DNA of 64,000 nucleotides from Longimicrobiaceae bacterium (GCA_036375715.1 DASVBS010000061.1:1-64000); one strand, 5' to 3'; numbered from the stretch's first letter, positions 11,211-20,718 are shown. The notes: generated by a model not told the origin, from the letters alone. Numbers and translations: made by a program.

Positions 11211-11547
11211 TGTTGAATTGGGGGCGCCCGCCCCGCGAGACTGGCGGGTCGGCGGATGATGCGCAATGATACGGACCGGTCCGCCAACGTGACCTGGATA
11301 TTGCCCGCGAGGCCGTCCCTTGTGGGCGCCCGCACGCCGGCAACAGGGGCGGGTTCGTTTGGCGCCGCGCCCCGGCGATGCCCCCCGCGAATGCCTGGGT
11401 TTCGCGCCCCGTGAGTCCGGTTGCGGTAACGCCTCGCCTGGTGGCGCCTGCGGGGGATGTGCCTCCGAAATGTCTGGGATCCCTCGCTATTTCCCGTAGG
11501 GGCGCCCCTACGGGCGATTACCAGACCTATTCACGCTCCTGACCCCT
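11211..11547. other. Intergenic region with REP-like palindromes
   Basis: About 340 bases after the groEL terminator with no supported gene. It contains a segment CCTTGTGGGCGCCCGCACGC near 11316 that recurs at 22450, and a perfect 22-base palindrome at 11493-11514 listed separately. The promoter of the following esterase gene must also be here but no confident boxes were found. Confidence 0.6.
11493..11514. repeat. 22-base perfect palindrome, REP-like
   Basis: An 11-base half-site CCCGTAGGGGC is followed directly by its exact reverse complement. Related GTAGGGGC/GCCCCTAC sequences occur at 22439-22473 and 42122-42140, so this is a dispersed repeat family in this genome. Confidence 0.8.
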
Positions 11548-12627
11548 ATGCGCCGATCAGCCGCTCCCCTAGCGCTATCCCTGCTCCTCTCGCTGGCGCT
11601 CGCCGCTCCCGCCCGCGCCCAGCAGCAAGACACCCTCACCCCCGTCGTCCCCCTCAAGGGCACCCTCGAGCGCATCACCGTGCACGGCAAATCCCTGGAG
11701 GGTAACCTCGCGGGCGACTCCCCCGACCGGCCGGTCACCGTGTACCTGCCGCCGAGCTACCAGAGCTCTCCCCAGCGGCGCTATCCCGTCGTCTACCTCC
11801 TGCACGGGTTCACCGACAACGACCTGCAGTGGATGGGGTGGCGCGAGCACTTCGTGAACGTGCCCGCGGCCATGGAGCGCGCCCTCGAGGCGGGCACGGC
11901 GGGGGAGATGATCCTGGTGATGCCGAACGCCTTCACCGCCTTCGAGGGGAGCTTCTACGGCAGCTCGGTCAACACCGGCGATTGGGAGACCTACGTGGCG
12001 GGGGAGCTGGTGGCCTACATCGACAGCCACTACCGCACGCTCGCGCAACGCGAGAGCCGGGGGCTGGCCGGTCACTCCATGGGCGGATACGGCACGCTGC
12101 GCATCGGCATGAAGCGCCCCGACGTGTTCTCAGCCATCTACGCGATGAGCCCGTGCTGCCTGGCACCGAATCTCAATGCCGGCGGGGGACCCAACGCCGC
12201 GCAGCTCGAGCAGATCCGCAGCGTGGAGCAGGTCCATCAGGCGAGCTTCTTCGTGAAGGCAGTGTTCGCGAGCGCCGCCGCCTGGTCGCCGGATCCCAAC
12301 AAGCCCCCGCTGTACCTCGACCTTCCCACCGAGAACGGGGAGGTGCAGCCGGATGTCGTCGCCCGCTGGGTGGCCAACGCGCCGCTGGCCACAGTCCACC
12401 AGTACGTGCCGGAGCTTCGCTCCCTTAGCGCCATCGCGCTGGACGCCGGGGCGCAGGACCGCGGCATCGCCGAGACGACGCGGCAGTTCTCCGAGGTGCT
12501 GACCGAGTACGGAATCGAGCACTTCGTGGAGATCTACGACCCCGGCGATCACATCAACCGCGTCGACGAGCGGGTGGAGGAGCACGTGCTCCCGTTCTTC
12601 ACCCGGCATCTGGAGGGCGCTCGGTGA
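11548..12627 (+). CDS. Secreted alpha/beta-hydrolase esterase (esterase D / antigen 85-like)
   Basis: 359 residues with a signal peptide (MRRSAAPLALSLLLSLALA, cleavage after APARA). The fold is that of the PF00756 esterase group: VYLPPSYQ, VVYLLHGFTDND (oxyanion strand), nucleophile elbow GLAGHSMGGYG with S177, and a late His in DPGDHINRV; an Asp around DAGAQDRG is a candidate third member. Such enzymes hydrolyse esters such as S-formylglutathione, feruloyl or siderophore esters. The export signal argues against the cytosolic S-formylglutathione hydrolase role. It stands alone between the groESL terminator and the redox module. Confidence 0.87.
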   Translation: MRRSAAPLALSLLLSLALAAPARAQQQDTLTPVVPLKGTLERITVHGKSLEGNLAGDSPDRPVTVYLPPSYQSSPQRRYPVVYLLHGFTDNDLQWMGWREHFVNVPAAMERALEAGTAGEMILVMPNAFTAFEGSFYGSSVNTGDWETYVAGELVAYIDSHYRTLAQRESRGLAGHSMGGYGTLRIGMKRPDVFSAIYAMSPCCLAPNLNAGGGPNAAQLEQIRSVEQVHQASFFVKAVFASAAAWSPDPNKPPLYLDLPTENGEVQPDVVARWVANAPLATVHQYVPELRSLSAIALDAGAQDRGIAETTRQFSEVLTEYGIEHFVEIYDPGDHINRVDERVEEHVLPFFTRHLEGAR

Positions 12628-12712
12628 CCCTTGCCGGGCGGGCCGTGCGCTGACACTATATAGGAGCCTTCCTCTGCTACGGCCTCAGACCACCCTGCCT
12701 CCCTGACGCCAC

Positions 12713-13294
12713 ATGCACACTACCCTGTACGGCGGTGCGCCAGCCCATCCCACGACGCTGATCGAGCGCCTCAACACCGTGGGGCATGAGCGCGGTCTCC
12801 AGATCTTCATGGCCATCGTGCTCGCCCACTGGGCGGAGCATCTCGCCCAGGCGTTCCAGATCTACGTGCTGGGCTGGCCGCGTCCTCAAGCCGGTGGCGT
12901 GCTGGGTCTGTTCTTCCCCTGGTTGGTCAGCTCGGAAGTGCTCCACTACGGCTATGCCCTGGTCATGCTGATCGGCATCTGGGTGCTCCGCTCGGGTTTC
13001 GTGGGCCGTGCCCGCACCTGGTGGATGATCTCCTTCGGCATCCAGTTCTGGCACCACATCGAGCACGCGCTTCTGCAGGGCCAGGCACTGATCGGGGAGA
13101 ACCTCTTCAACTCGCCCGTCCCGATCAGCATCGCGCAGCTCTTCATCCCGCGCGTGGAGCTCCACCTCATCTACAACACGCTGGTCTTCATCCCGATGGT
13201 CATCGGGGTCTATTACCATATGTTCCCGGCCGCGGAGGAGGCATCGCGGATGCGCTGCACCTGCGCGGTTCACCCGCACGTCGTACCCGCCTGA
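12713..13294 (+). CDS. Unrecognised His-rich integral membrane protein
   Basis: 193 residues with about four hydrophobic segments (roughly 30-52, 68-92, 101-120, 155-168). His residues stand at helix ends in paired patterns: AHWAEHLAQ, EVLHYGY, FWHHIEHAL and RVELHLIY. Such HxxEH-type patterns could bind heme or metal, but no family is recognised. The C-terminus has two Cys (RCTCAVH) that might be exposed ligands. Its stop lies 8 bases before the start of a membrane ferredoxin, and a predicted secreted protein follows, so a role in membrane electron transfer or metal handling is plausible but inferred from context only. Confidence 0.75.
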   Translation: MHTTLYGGAPAHPTTLIERLNTVGHERGLQIFMAIVLAHWAEHLAQAFQIYVLGWPRPQAGGVLGLFFPWLVSSEVLHYGYALVMLIGIWVLRSGFVGRARTWWMISFGIQFWHHIEHALLQGQALIGENLFNSPVPISIAQLFIPRVELHLIYNTLVFIPMVIGVYYHMFPAAEEASRMRCTCAVHPHVVPA

Positions 13295-13302
13295 CCACAG
13301 TG

Positions 13303-14760
13303 GTGAGTGTACAGGAACCGGCCTCCGGGGCACGTCCCGGGGGCCGGTTCGACCTGCTTCGCATCCCCGCCCTGGGGCGGTTTCTACGCTGGCGGTTCGC
13401 CCGGCCGGTGTTGCAGGCGATCCTCCTCGTGGCGGCCGCCGCCATCGTCTTGCACGGGTTCTTCGGCCCCCGCCTGGCGCCCCAGAACCTGGCAACGCTG
13501 CTGACCTGGATCCACTACCGTGGCATCCTGGTGCTGGTGCTGGTGGCCGCCGGCAACCTGTTCTGCATGGGCTGCCCCTTCATGCTCCCGCGCAATCTGG
13601 CGCGGCGCTTCTTCAAGCCGGTCCTCAACTGGCCGCGCTGGCTGCGGAACAAGTGGCTGGCCATCGCCCTCTTCGTGGCCATCCTGTTCGCGTACGAGCG
13701 ATACGCTCTTTGGGGTGCCCCGCGCTGGACCGCCGCGCTGATCCTCGCCTACTTCGTCGCCGCGCTGCTCATCGACGGGCTCTTCCGCAACGCTTCCTTC
13801 TGCAAGTACGTCTGCCCGCTCGGGCAGTACAACTTTACCGCGTCGATGGTGTCGCCGCTGGAGGTCGCCGTGGCGGATCCCGACGTCTGCGCGACCTGCA
13901 CCACGCACGACTGCATCCGGGGGCGCCGGGACCCCGCCGGTGAGATCGTTCAACGGGGGTGTGAGCTGGCGCTCTTCCAGCCGCTCAAGGTCGGCAACAC
14001 GGACTGCACCTTCTGCCTGGACTGCGTGCACGCCTGTCCGTACGACAACGTCGCGATCACCACGCGCCTCCCCGGGTCGGAGCTGTGGAACGACCAGCGC
14101 CGCTCCGGCGTCGGACGGCTCTCCCAAAGAAAGGATCTCGCCGCGCTCGCCCTGCTCTTCGTCTTCGGGGGATTGATCAATGCCTTTGCGATGGTGCATC
14201 CCGCCCACGCGCTGCAGGCGTGGCTGGGGGGCATCTTCCGCCTGAGCTCGGAGTCCGCGACCCTGGGCCTCCTGTTCCTGGTGATGCTCGTTCTGGCCCC
14301 CGCGCTTCTGCTCGCTTCCGCCGCCGGGATGACGCGCGCCGCCACCCGCGCCAGTGAACCGATCCTATCCGTGATCACCCGTTTCGCGTATGCCCTGATT
14401 CCCATGGGCCTGGGGGTCTGGCTGGCGCACTACGCCTTCCACCTGCTCACCGGCCTCTGGACGGTGGTCCCCGTGACCCAGCAGGCGCTCCGTGACCTGG
14501 GCCTCACCTGGGTCGGCGAGCCGCACTGGATGCTGACCGGCCTTCCCGAGGAGTACGTCGCGCCGCTGGAGATCGGCTTCCTCGCGCTCGGCTGGGTGGC
14601 CTCGCTGGTGGTCGCTTTCCGCATCGCCGAGCGCGATCATCCCGCGCGGCCGGCGCCAGCGTTCCTGCCCTGGGCGGCGGTGGCGACGGTGGTTCTGGCG
14701 GCTGCAGTCTGGACGATGGGGCAGCCGATGGCGATGCGTGGCTCGATGATGGGGATGTGA
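13303..14760 (+). CDS. Polytopic membrane 4Fe-4S ferredoxin (NapH/CcoG/NosR-like)
   Basis: 485 residues. N-terminal membrane helices carry FCMGCPFMLPRN (C88, C91) and SFCKYVCPLGQY (C167, C171), the FC..CP.G pattern of the NapH/NosR/CcoG family. A soluble loop follows, with C196xxC199x4C204, C220 and a classic CxxCxxCxxxCP cluster at 235-245. A second membrane block (about 285-480) ends in a Met-rich tail (MGQPMAMRGSMMGM). The family passes electrons across the membrane or helps copper enzyme maturation. The start is ambiguous between GTG 13300 and 13303; earlier residues in the frame overlap the upstream gene and are rejected. It is tightly packed between two genes of unknown function. Confidence 0.85.
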   Translation: MSVQEPASGARPGGRFDLLRIPALGRFLRWRFARPVLQAILLVAAAAIVLHGFFGPRLAPQNLATLLTWIHYRGILVLVLVAAGNLFCMGCPFMLPRNLARRFFKPVLNWPRWLRNKWLAIALFVAILFAYERYALWGAPRWTAALILAYFVAALLIDGLFRNASFCKYVCPLGQYNFTASMVSPLEVAVADPDVCATCTTHDCIRGRRDPAGEIVQRGCELALFQPLKVGNTDCTFCLDCVHACPYDNVAITTRLPGSELWNDQRRSGVGRLSQRKDLAALALLFVFGGLINAFAMVHPAHALQAWLGGIFRLSSESATLGLLFLVMLVLAPALLLASAAGMTRAATRASEPILSVITRFAYALIPMGLGVWLAHYAFHLLTGLWTVVPVTQQALRDLGLTWVGEPHWMLTGLPEEYVAPLEIGFLALGWVASLVVAFRIAERDHPARPAPAFLPWAAVATVVLAAAVWTMGQPMAMRGSMMGM

Positions 14761-14761
14761 G

Positions 14762-15286
14762 GTGACGAGGTCCGCCCGGAGATCGTTCTCGGCTCTGTTG
14801 CTCGGGCTGGCGCTGTTGCTCTCGCCGCGTCCGGTTCTCGCCCATGAGGGACCGCCGTTCCCCATCATCGTGGACGAGCGGGTGGGCCCTTACGTGGTTT
14901 CGGTCTGGACCGACCCGGACATCGGCATCGCGACCTTCTTTGTGGTCCTGGAGCCGGCGCACGGCGACGAATTGCCGCCGGGTACGGTGGTGCGGATCGG
15001 GGTGCAGCCGGTATCGGGCAGGCTTCCCGAGAAGGTCTATGACGCGGAACCCCAGCCGGTGCGCTACGGGGAGAGGCACTACGCCGAGGTCGAATTCGAT
15101 CGGGGGGAGATGTGGCGCGTGCGGGTCCGGCTGGACGGCCCGGGCGGCGATTCGGAGCTGTTCACCGAGGTCGAAGCGACCCCCGACGGGACCATCGGAC
15201 CGATCGGGCTGGTGATCTACGCTCTCCCCTTCGTCGCCATCGGCTTCATCTGGCTCAAGGCGGTCCTGCGGCGGAGGCAGGCTTAA
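14762..15286 (+). CDS. Exported, C-terminally membrane-anchored protein, YtkA/FixH-like in layout
   Basis: 174 residues starting with GTG one base after the ferredoxin stop. It has a signal peptide (SFSALLLGLALLLSPRPVLA) whose mature part begins HEGPPFPIIVD, with a His directly at the new N-terminus. A beta-rich domain of about 110 residues follows, then one C-terminal membrane helix (IGLVIYALPFVAIGFIWLK) and a basic tail. The layout resembles periplasmic proteins that accompany copper or cytochrome-oxidase assembly factors, but I do not recognise a specific family. The tight coupling says it works with the ferredoxin. Confidence 0.75.
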   Translation: MTRSARRSFSALLLGLALLLSPRPVLAHEGPPFPIIVDERVGPYVVSVWTDPDIGIATFFVVLEPAHGDELPPGTVVRIGVQPVSGRLPEKVYDAEPQPVRYGERHYAEVEFDRGEMWRVRVRLDGPGGDSELFTEVEATPDGTIGPIGLVIYALPFVAIGFIWLKAVLRRRQA

Positions 15287-15313
15287 AGCCGGTCTTTATG
15301 TTTGCGTCCGAGG

Positions 15314-15353
15314 CTGGTAGTTTCCTGCCCCTGACGGCAGGACCTACCAGGAG
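15314..15353 (+). promoter_or_regulatory. Leader hairpin overlapping the thrS ribosome-binding site
   Basis: CTGGTAG (15314-15320) pairs with CTACCAG (15344-15350) and inside it TCCTGCC pairs with GGCAGGA, leaving a six-base loop. The 3' arm ends inside the Shine-Dalgarno AGGAG (15349-15353), seven bases before the ATG. This is consistent with translational control of thrS, as in the E. coli operator, but no clear anticodon-like loop is seen. Confidence 0.6.
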
Positions 15354-15359
15354 CTCGAG

Positions 15360-17315
15360 ATGACGCAGACGGTCGATACCACGCAGCGAATCCGCATTAC
15401 CCTTCCCGACGGCTCGCAACGCGAAGTACCCCGCGGAACGACGGTTCTCGAGCTGGCGGAATCGATCGGCCCGCGTCTGGCGAAGGCGGCCATCGCCGGA
15501 AAGGTCGATGGCCAGGTCGTCGACCTCTCCCGTCCCATCGAGGCCGATGCCCGGGTCGAGATCCTGACCGAGAAGAGCCCCGAGGCGCTGGACGTACTGC
15601 GTCACTCCGCGGCGCACGTGCTGGCCACGGCGGTGCGCCAGGTGCGCCCCGACGCCAAGATCGGGTTCGGGCCGCCCATCGAGGACGGCTTCTACTACGA
15701 CTTCGAGGTCGACCACCCCTTCACCGAAGAGGAGCTCGCGGAGATCGAGCGCCGCATGGCGGAGGTATCCGCCGCGTCACAGCCGTTCGAGCGGCGAGTC
15801 GTGTCGGCCGAGGAAGCCCGTCAGCTCTTCGCGGACGACCCCCTGAAGCTCGAGCGCCTGGAAGAGTTCGGGGAGGACGAGGTCATCACCGTCTACCGCA
15901 ACGGACCCTTCCTCGACCTCTGCCGTGGACCGCACGTACCGGAAACGGGGCGCATCCGGCACTTCAAGCTGCTGAATACGGCGTCTGCCTACTGGCGAGG
16001 GGATTCCCGTCGGCAGACGCTGCAGCGCATCTACGGAACGGCCTGGTTCACCCAGAAGGATCTCGAGGACTACCTGCATCGGTTGGAGGAGGCGAAGAAG
16101 CGTGACCATCGCCGCCTCGGCCGCGAGCTCGACCTCTTCCTCTTCCATCCCTACTCGCCCGGCGCGGCATTCTGGACGCACCGCGGCACCATCGTCTACG
16201 ACGCCCTGGTGGGGTGGATGCGCGAGGTGCTGCTGGCGAACGATTACCAGTTGGTGAAGACACCCCTGCTGTACAACAAGGGGCTCTGGGAGATCTCCGG
16301 GCACTGGGGCAAGTACCGGGAGAACATGTTCCTCGTGCTGGACAACGAGACCGAGGAACACGACTTCGGCCTCAAGCCGATGAACTGCCCCTCGCACCAC
16401 CTGCTCTACGCCACCCGGAAGCACTCCTACCGCGAGCTGCCGATCCGCTACGCCACGCAGGACGTGCTGCACCGCAACGAGGTCTCCGGTGCGCTGAGCG
16501 GCCTCACGCGCGTAAGGCAGTTCCAGCAGGACGACGCGCACATCTACCTGGCCGAGAACCAGATCGCCGACGAGGTGAAGCGGCTGGTCGCGCTGCTGGA
16601 TTCGTTCTACGACAAGCTCGGGCTCACCTACACGGCGAAGTTCGCGACGCGGCCCGAGGTGCGGATCGGCGACGACGCCACCTGGGACCGCGCCGAGGCG
16701 GCCCTCCGGCACGCGCTGGAGGCGACCGGCCTCCCCTACGAGCTGAAGGAAGGCGACGGCGCCTTCTACGGCCCCAAGATCGACTTCGACGTCTCCGATT
16801 CCATCGGGCGGAAGTGGCAGCTCGGGACGATCCAGCTGGATTACCAGAACGCCGAGCGCTTCGACCTCACCTATACGGGAGAGGACAACCACGAACACCG
16901 GCCGGTGATCATCCACCGGGCGATCTTCGGCTCCTTCGAGCGGTTCATCGCCATCCTGGTGGAGCATTTCGCGGGTGCGTTCCCGCTCTGGCTCGCGCCG
17001 GTGCAGGTGCTGGTCCTCCCCATCTCGGACGATCAGCTCCCCAGTGCGCGGGAGCTGGAGGCGCAGCTGCGGGCCGCCGGGATCCGGGCCGAGGTCGACG
17101 CCAGGAGCGAGACGCTCAACTACAAGATCCGCGAGGCGGAGACGCAGAAGGTGCCGTACATGGGGGTGGTCGGTGGACGGGAAGCGGAGGCGGGCACGGT
17201 GGCGGTCCGCGTGCGCGGTGCCGGGCGAAAGCAGGTCATCCTCCCGCGCGACCGCTTCGTGGAGCAGCTCGCCGCGCAGATCGCGTCGAAGACGCTCGAC
17301 CTCGGTGTCGAGTAG
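15360..17315 (+). CDS. thrS: Threonyl-tRNA synthetase
   Basis: 651-residue class II synthetase charging tRNA-Thr. Domains in order: TGS (about 10-72); the editing domain with RHSAAHVLATAV (H82, H86) and its later Cys/His segment LCRGPHVPETG; the catalytic core with MNCPSHHLLY (zinc ligands), YATQDVLHRNEVSGALSGL and RVRQFQQDDAHIYL; and the anticodon-binding domain after about 545 (APVQVLVLPISD). Length is normal. The expected downstream partners infC-rpmI-rplT are displaced by a SusC/SusD pair. Confidence 0.97.
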   Translation: MTQTVDTTQRIRITLPDGSQREVPRGTTVLELAESIGPRLAKAAIAGKVDGQVVDLSRPIEADARVEILTEKSPEALDVLRHSAAHVLATAVRQVRPDAKIGFGPPIEDGFYYDFEVDHPFTEEELAEIERRMAEVSAASQPFERRVVSAEEARQLFADDPLKLERLEEFGEDEVITVYRNGPFLDLCRGPHVPETGRIRHFKLLNTASAYWRGDSRRQTLQRIYGTAWFTQKDLEDYLHRLEEAKKRDHRRLGRELDLFLFHPYSPGAAFWTHRGTIVYDALVGWMREVLLANDYQLVKTPLLYNKGLWEISGHWGKYRENMFLVLDNETEEHDFGLKPMNCPSHHLLYATRKHSYRELPIRYATQDVLHRNEVSGALSGLTRVRQFQQDDAHIYLAENQIADEVKRLVALLDSFYDKLGLTYTAKFATRPEVRIGDDATWDRAEAALRHALEATGLPYELKEGDGAFYGPKIDFDVSDSIGRKWQLGTIQLDYQNAERFDLTYTGEDNHEHRPVIIHRAIFGSFERFIAILVEHFAGAFPLWLAPVQVLVLPISDDQLPSARELEAQLRAAGIRAEVDARSETLNYKIREAETQKVPYMGVVGGREAEAGTVAVRVRGAGRKQVILPRDRFVEQLAAQIASKTLDLGVE

Positions 17316-17354
17316 GGATGCACGCCCGTCGATGATTGGTGAGATCGTTTCCTG

Positions 17355-17432
17355 AAGGGCCGTGACGGAGCAACACGACGCCGACGGCGCAGGATGCGCC
17401 GTCGGTCCGTCGACCGCTCCGACACGGCCCTT
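17355..17432 (+). terminator. Large nested hairpin after thrS
   Basis: The outer stem is AAGGGCCGTG (17355-17364) with CACGGCCCTT (17423-17432). The inner hairpin is an 11-bp perfect stem, 17381-17391 with 17395-17405. The 3' side has no strong T run, so it may be a processing or stability structure and not a classical terminator. Confidence 0.55.
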
Positions 17433-17611
17433 GCCGTTCAGCCATCTGCCGCCCCAGCCAGCCTCGTAAGCGCCCGCCAGGGCATCTTTTGAGTACGTTG
17501 TTGCCGAACCAAACGCTCGCGGAGCCGTCCGCTCCCGCAGGGGAGTCGACCTCCACTTTCTGTCCCCCGGGGACTCGACGTCCCCTCCTCCTCCACCCGG
17601 GAAGCAGTGCT

Positions 17612-20600
17612 ATGAGCAGATCTCGTGTGCTACGAGCACTGGTCGTGATGGCCACTGCAGGTGGCCTCATGGCGATCGGCCAGGTCGCAGAGGCCAGCCC
17701 CAGCCTGACCGCTCATCGCTGGATGCGGCAGGTGCCAGCGCAGCAGTCGCAGGGAACGATCAGCGGAATCGTCACCGATTCCACGAGCGGCGCGCCGCTC
17801 GCGAACGCGAGCGTGCAGGTAGTCGGAACCGATCAGGTAGCCGTCACGGACAATGCCGGCCGCTTTCTCATCTCCAACGTTCCCGCGGGAACCCAGACGG
17901 TACGCGTCGGGCTCATCGGGTACCAGCAGGTCGAGCGGCAGGTCGAGGTGACCAGCGGCGCCACCGTGGAGGCGAATTTCACGCTCGCGCCCGCGGCCGT
18001 CGCACTGGAAGAGCTCGTCGCCGTGGCGTATGGCACGCAGCGGCGCGGCGACCTCACCAGCGCGGTTACCGCCGTGGGTGGCGAGGAGCTGGCCGAGCGG
18101 CCCGCGCGCAACATCCAGTCGGCGCTGCAGGGACGGGCGCCCGGCGTGACCGTCTGGGACCAGGGCGGTGAGCCCGGCGCGGCCGACATGTACTTCCGCA
18201 TCCGCGGCACCACGACGCTGGGCAATAATGCCCCTCTCGTGATCGTCGACGGCATCGAGCAGAACTGGTCATACATCAATCCCAATGAGATCGAGAGCAT
18301 CTCGATCCTCAAAGACGCGGCTTCCACCGCGATCTACGGCTCGCGGGGGGCGAACGGCATCGTCCTCATCACCACCAAGCGCGGGCGTGAAGGTGATTTC
18401 CGCGTGAGCTACAACACCTCCTTCGATTTCCAGAATCTGGCCACGGTCCCGGAGCACATGGAGACCGAGGAGTACCTCCGCCTGCAGAACATCGCCTACC
18501 AGAACCGCGGCAGCGAGCCGCCCTATTCGGAGGAGGAGATCGCCCTCTACCTCAGCGGCGAAGATCGCCTCCGTTATCCGCTGCCGAATACCTGGTTCGA
18601 GACGGTGATCCAGGACAACGCTCCGATGCAGAACCACTCGCTGACTGTTTCCGGCGGGACGGAGCGCCTGACCTCGCTGGTGGGACTGAACTACTTCGAC
18701 CAGCAGGGGATCTATCCGAACCGGGATGCACAACGGTACAGCCTGAGGCTGAACAACGACCTGCGGCTCAACGACCGCCTGAGCCTCGGCGCCGATCTGA
18801 ACGTGCGCCGCAACCTGCGCCGTACCACCAACTTCGGCAGCCTGTACCACCGGATGATGCACGGGTCGCAGTTCGCGGTACCTCGCTTTCCGGATGGGAC
18901 TTACGGGCTCAGCGCCCAGGGACACAATCCGCTGCTGTACTCCGACCCGGACTACTACGGTCGGACCAAGTGGCAGATCGACTACAACGTCCTGAACCTC
19001 ACCGGCGACTGGGAGATCCTTCCCGGCCTCAGTCTGCAGAGCCAGTTCGGGATCGAGGCGGAGAAGCTCTCGCGCCTGCAGAACAACCCCACCTTCGAGG
19101 TTCGCGACTACTGGAACCCGTCGGTGATTCTCAAGCAGAACAACGTCAACACGCTGGAGGAGCAGCGGCAGGAATCGCTGCAGACGACCTGGAACACCAC
19201 ACTCACCTGGCGTACGGAGTTCGGCGACCACGGGCTGACCCTGCTCGGCGGGTATAGCGAGATCGCCTTCGACGGCAACAACCTGACGGCCGGGGGCCGC
19301 AACTTCTACAACAACGACATCCGCGCGCTGGGCCAGAGCGATCCGGAGAACCGGGATCTGGGCAGCTCCTACACCGACTGGGGGCTGCGCTCCTTCTTCG
19401 GCCGCCTGAACTACGCCTACGCCGACCGCTACCTCATCGAGGCGAACATGCGGTACGACGGCTCCAGCCGCTTCCCGCCGGGCGATCGCTACACCTTCTT
19501 CCCCTCGCTCTCGCTGGGTTGGCGCGTGTCTGACGAGCCGTTCTGGGAGCCGCTCAGCGCCACCATCAATGAGTTCAAGCCGCGCGTCTCCTGGGGCCGT
19601 GCGGGCAATCAGAACGTCGGCCTCTACAGCTATTTCGACCGACTGGCGGTGGGGAACGACTACGTGTTCAACGGCACGCCGGTGACCGGAGTGCGGCAGA
19701 ACTCGATGACCTCCACCGATCTCACCTGGGAGACGACCACGCAGACCAACATCGGCCTCGACGCAGCCCTCTTCGACAACCGGCTGGAGGTGACCTTCGA
19801 CTGGTTCGACAAGACCACCGAGGGAATTCTGCTGAACCTGCCGGTACCGGGGGTCCTCGGGTTGAACCCAGCCCCCACCAACGCGGGCAGCGTCAAGAAC
19901 GTCGGTTGGGAGCTGGCGCTACAGCACCGGGGGGCGTGGCGGGAGGTCGATTACGGCGTCTCGCTCAACGTCTCCGACGTGAAGAACGAGATCGTCGACC
20001 TCGCCGGCACCGGACCGTACTTCAGCGGGGAGAAGAACTGGTTCGTTCGCCAGGAGGGATATCCGATCGATGCCCTCTGGGGCTACCGCACGGACGGCTA
20101 CTACACCCAGGAGGACCTCGATGCGGGCTATCCGACCTGGGCGGCGGACGCGGCCCCGGGTGACATCAAGTACGTCGACCTCAATGAGGATGGGGTGATC
20201 GGGCCGGACGATCGGACCGTGCTGGGCTCCACGCAGCCGCGCTACACCTACGGTGCGGCGCTGGACCTCGGCTGGCGGAACTGGGACCTCAACCTCCACG
20301 CCCAGGGAGTCGGCAAGCAGGACATGGCCATCATGGGCGCGTATGTCGAGAACGGGAGCTGGGAGGGCTTCGCGTTGAAGATCGGCGAGGACTACTGGAC
20401 TCCCGAGGATCCCGATGCGCGCTTCCCCCGTCCGCAGAAGCAGACCCAGAAGAATACCGAGCCGTCGGATCACTGGGTGATCGACGCCTCCTATTTCCGG
20501 CTCAAGAACGTGCAGCTCGGCTACACCTTGCCGCAGTCGCTCACCGATCGCGCAGGTCTGCGGCGCATGCGCCTCTATGTGGGCGGGACCAATCTCTTCA

Positions 20601-20710
20601 CCAGATCGGACCTCACGGAGTGGGGCACGGACGCGGAGACCGTCACTGGTCGGACCGACTACTACCAGCCGGTGAAGACCTACACGATCGGGCTGAACGT
20701 AGACCTGTGA
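17612..20710 (+). CDS. SusC/RagA-family TonB-dependent outer-membrane transporter
   Basis: 1032 residues. Signal peptide (MSRSRVLRALVVMATAGG onward), then a carboxypeptidase-regulatory-like domain (GTISGIVTDSTSGAPLANASV), a TonB-box-like stretch (LEELVAVAYGTQRRGDLTSAV), the plug (LQGRAPGVTV, FRIRGTTTLGN, IESISILKDAASTAIYGSRGANG, VLITTKRG) and a long beta-barrel ending in an aromatic-alternating strand (TYTIGLNVDL). SusC proteins import oligosaccharides or peptides with a SusD lipoprotein, powered by TonB; the partner follows 8 bases downstream. The ATG at 17612 is chosen because it begins the signal peptide. No polysaccharide-degrading enzymes are adjacent, so the ligand is unknown. Confidence 0.95.
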   Translation: MSRSRVLRALVVMATAGGLMAIGQVAEASPSLTAHRWMRQVPAQQSQGTISGIVTDSTSGAPLANASVQVVGTDQVAVTDNAGRFLISNVPAGTQTVRVGLIGYQQVERQVEVTSGATVEANFTLAPAAVALEELVAVAYGTQRRGDLTSAVTAVGGEELAERPARNIQSALQGRAPGVTVWDQGGEPGAADMYFRIRGTTTLGNNAPLVIVDGIEQNWSYINPNEIESISILKDAASTAIYGSRGANGIVLITTKRGREGDFRVSYNTSFDFQNLATVPEHMETEEYLRLQNIAYQNRGSEPPYSEEEIALYLSGEDRLRYPLPNTWFETVIQDNAPMQNHSLTVSGGTERLTSLVGLNYFDQQGIYPNRDAQRYSLRLNNDLRLNDRLSLGADLNVRRNLRRTTNFGSLYHRMMHGSQFAVPRFPDGTYGLSAQGHNPLLYSDPDYYGRTKWQIDYNVLNLTGDWEILPGLSLQSQFGIEAEKLSRLQNNPTFEVRDYWNPSVILKQNNVNTLEEQRQESLQTTWNTTLTWRTEFGDHGLTLLGGYSEIAFDGNNLTAGGRNFYNNDIRALGQSDPENRDLGSSYTDWGLRSFFGRLNYAYADRYLIEANMRYDGSSRFPPGDRYTFFPSLSLGWRVSDEPFWEPLSATINEFKPRVSWGRAGNQNVGLYSYFDRLAVGNDYVFNGTPVTGVRQNSMTSTDLTWETTTQTNIGLDAALFDNRLEVTFDWFDKTTEGILLNLPVPGVLGLNPAPTNAGSVKNVGWELALQHRGAWREVDYGVSLNVSDVKNEIVDLAGTGPYFSGEKNWFVRQEGYPIDALWGYRTDGYYTQEDLDAGYPTWAADAAPGDIKYVDLNEDGVIGPDDRTVLGSTQPRYTYGAALDLGWRNWDLNLHAQGVGKQDMAIMGAYVENGSWEGFALKIGEDYWTPEDPDARFPRPQKQTQKNTEPSDHWVIDASYFRLKNVQLGYTLPQSLTDRAGLRRMRLYVGGTNLFTRSDLTEWGTDAETVTGRTDYYQPVKTYTIGLNVDL

Positions 20711-20718
20711 GGAGAGCG

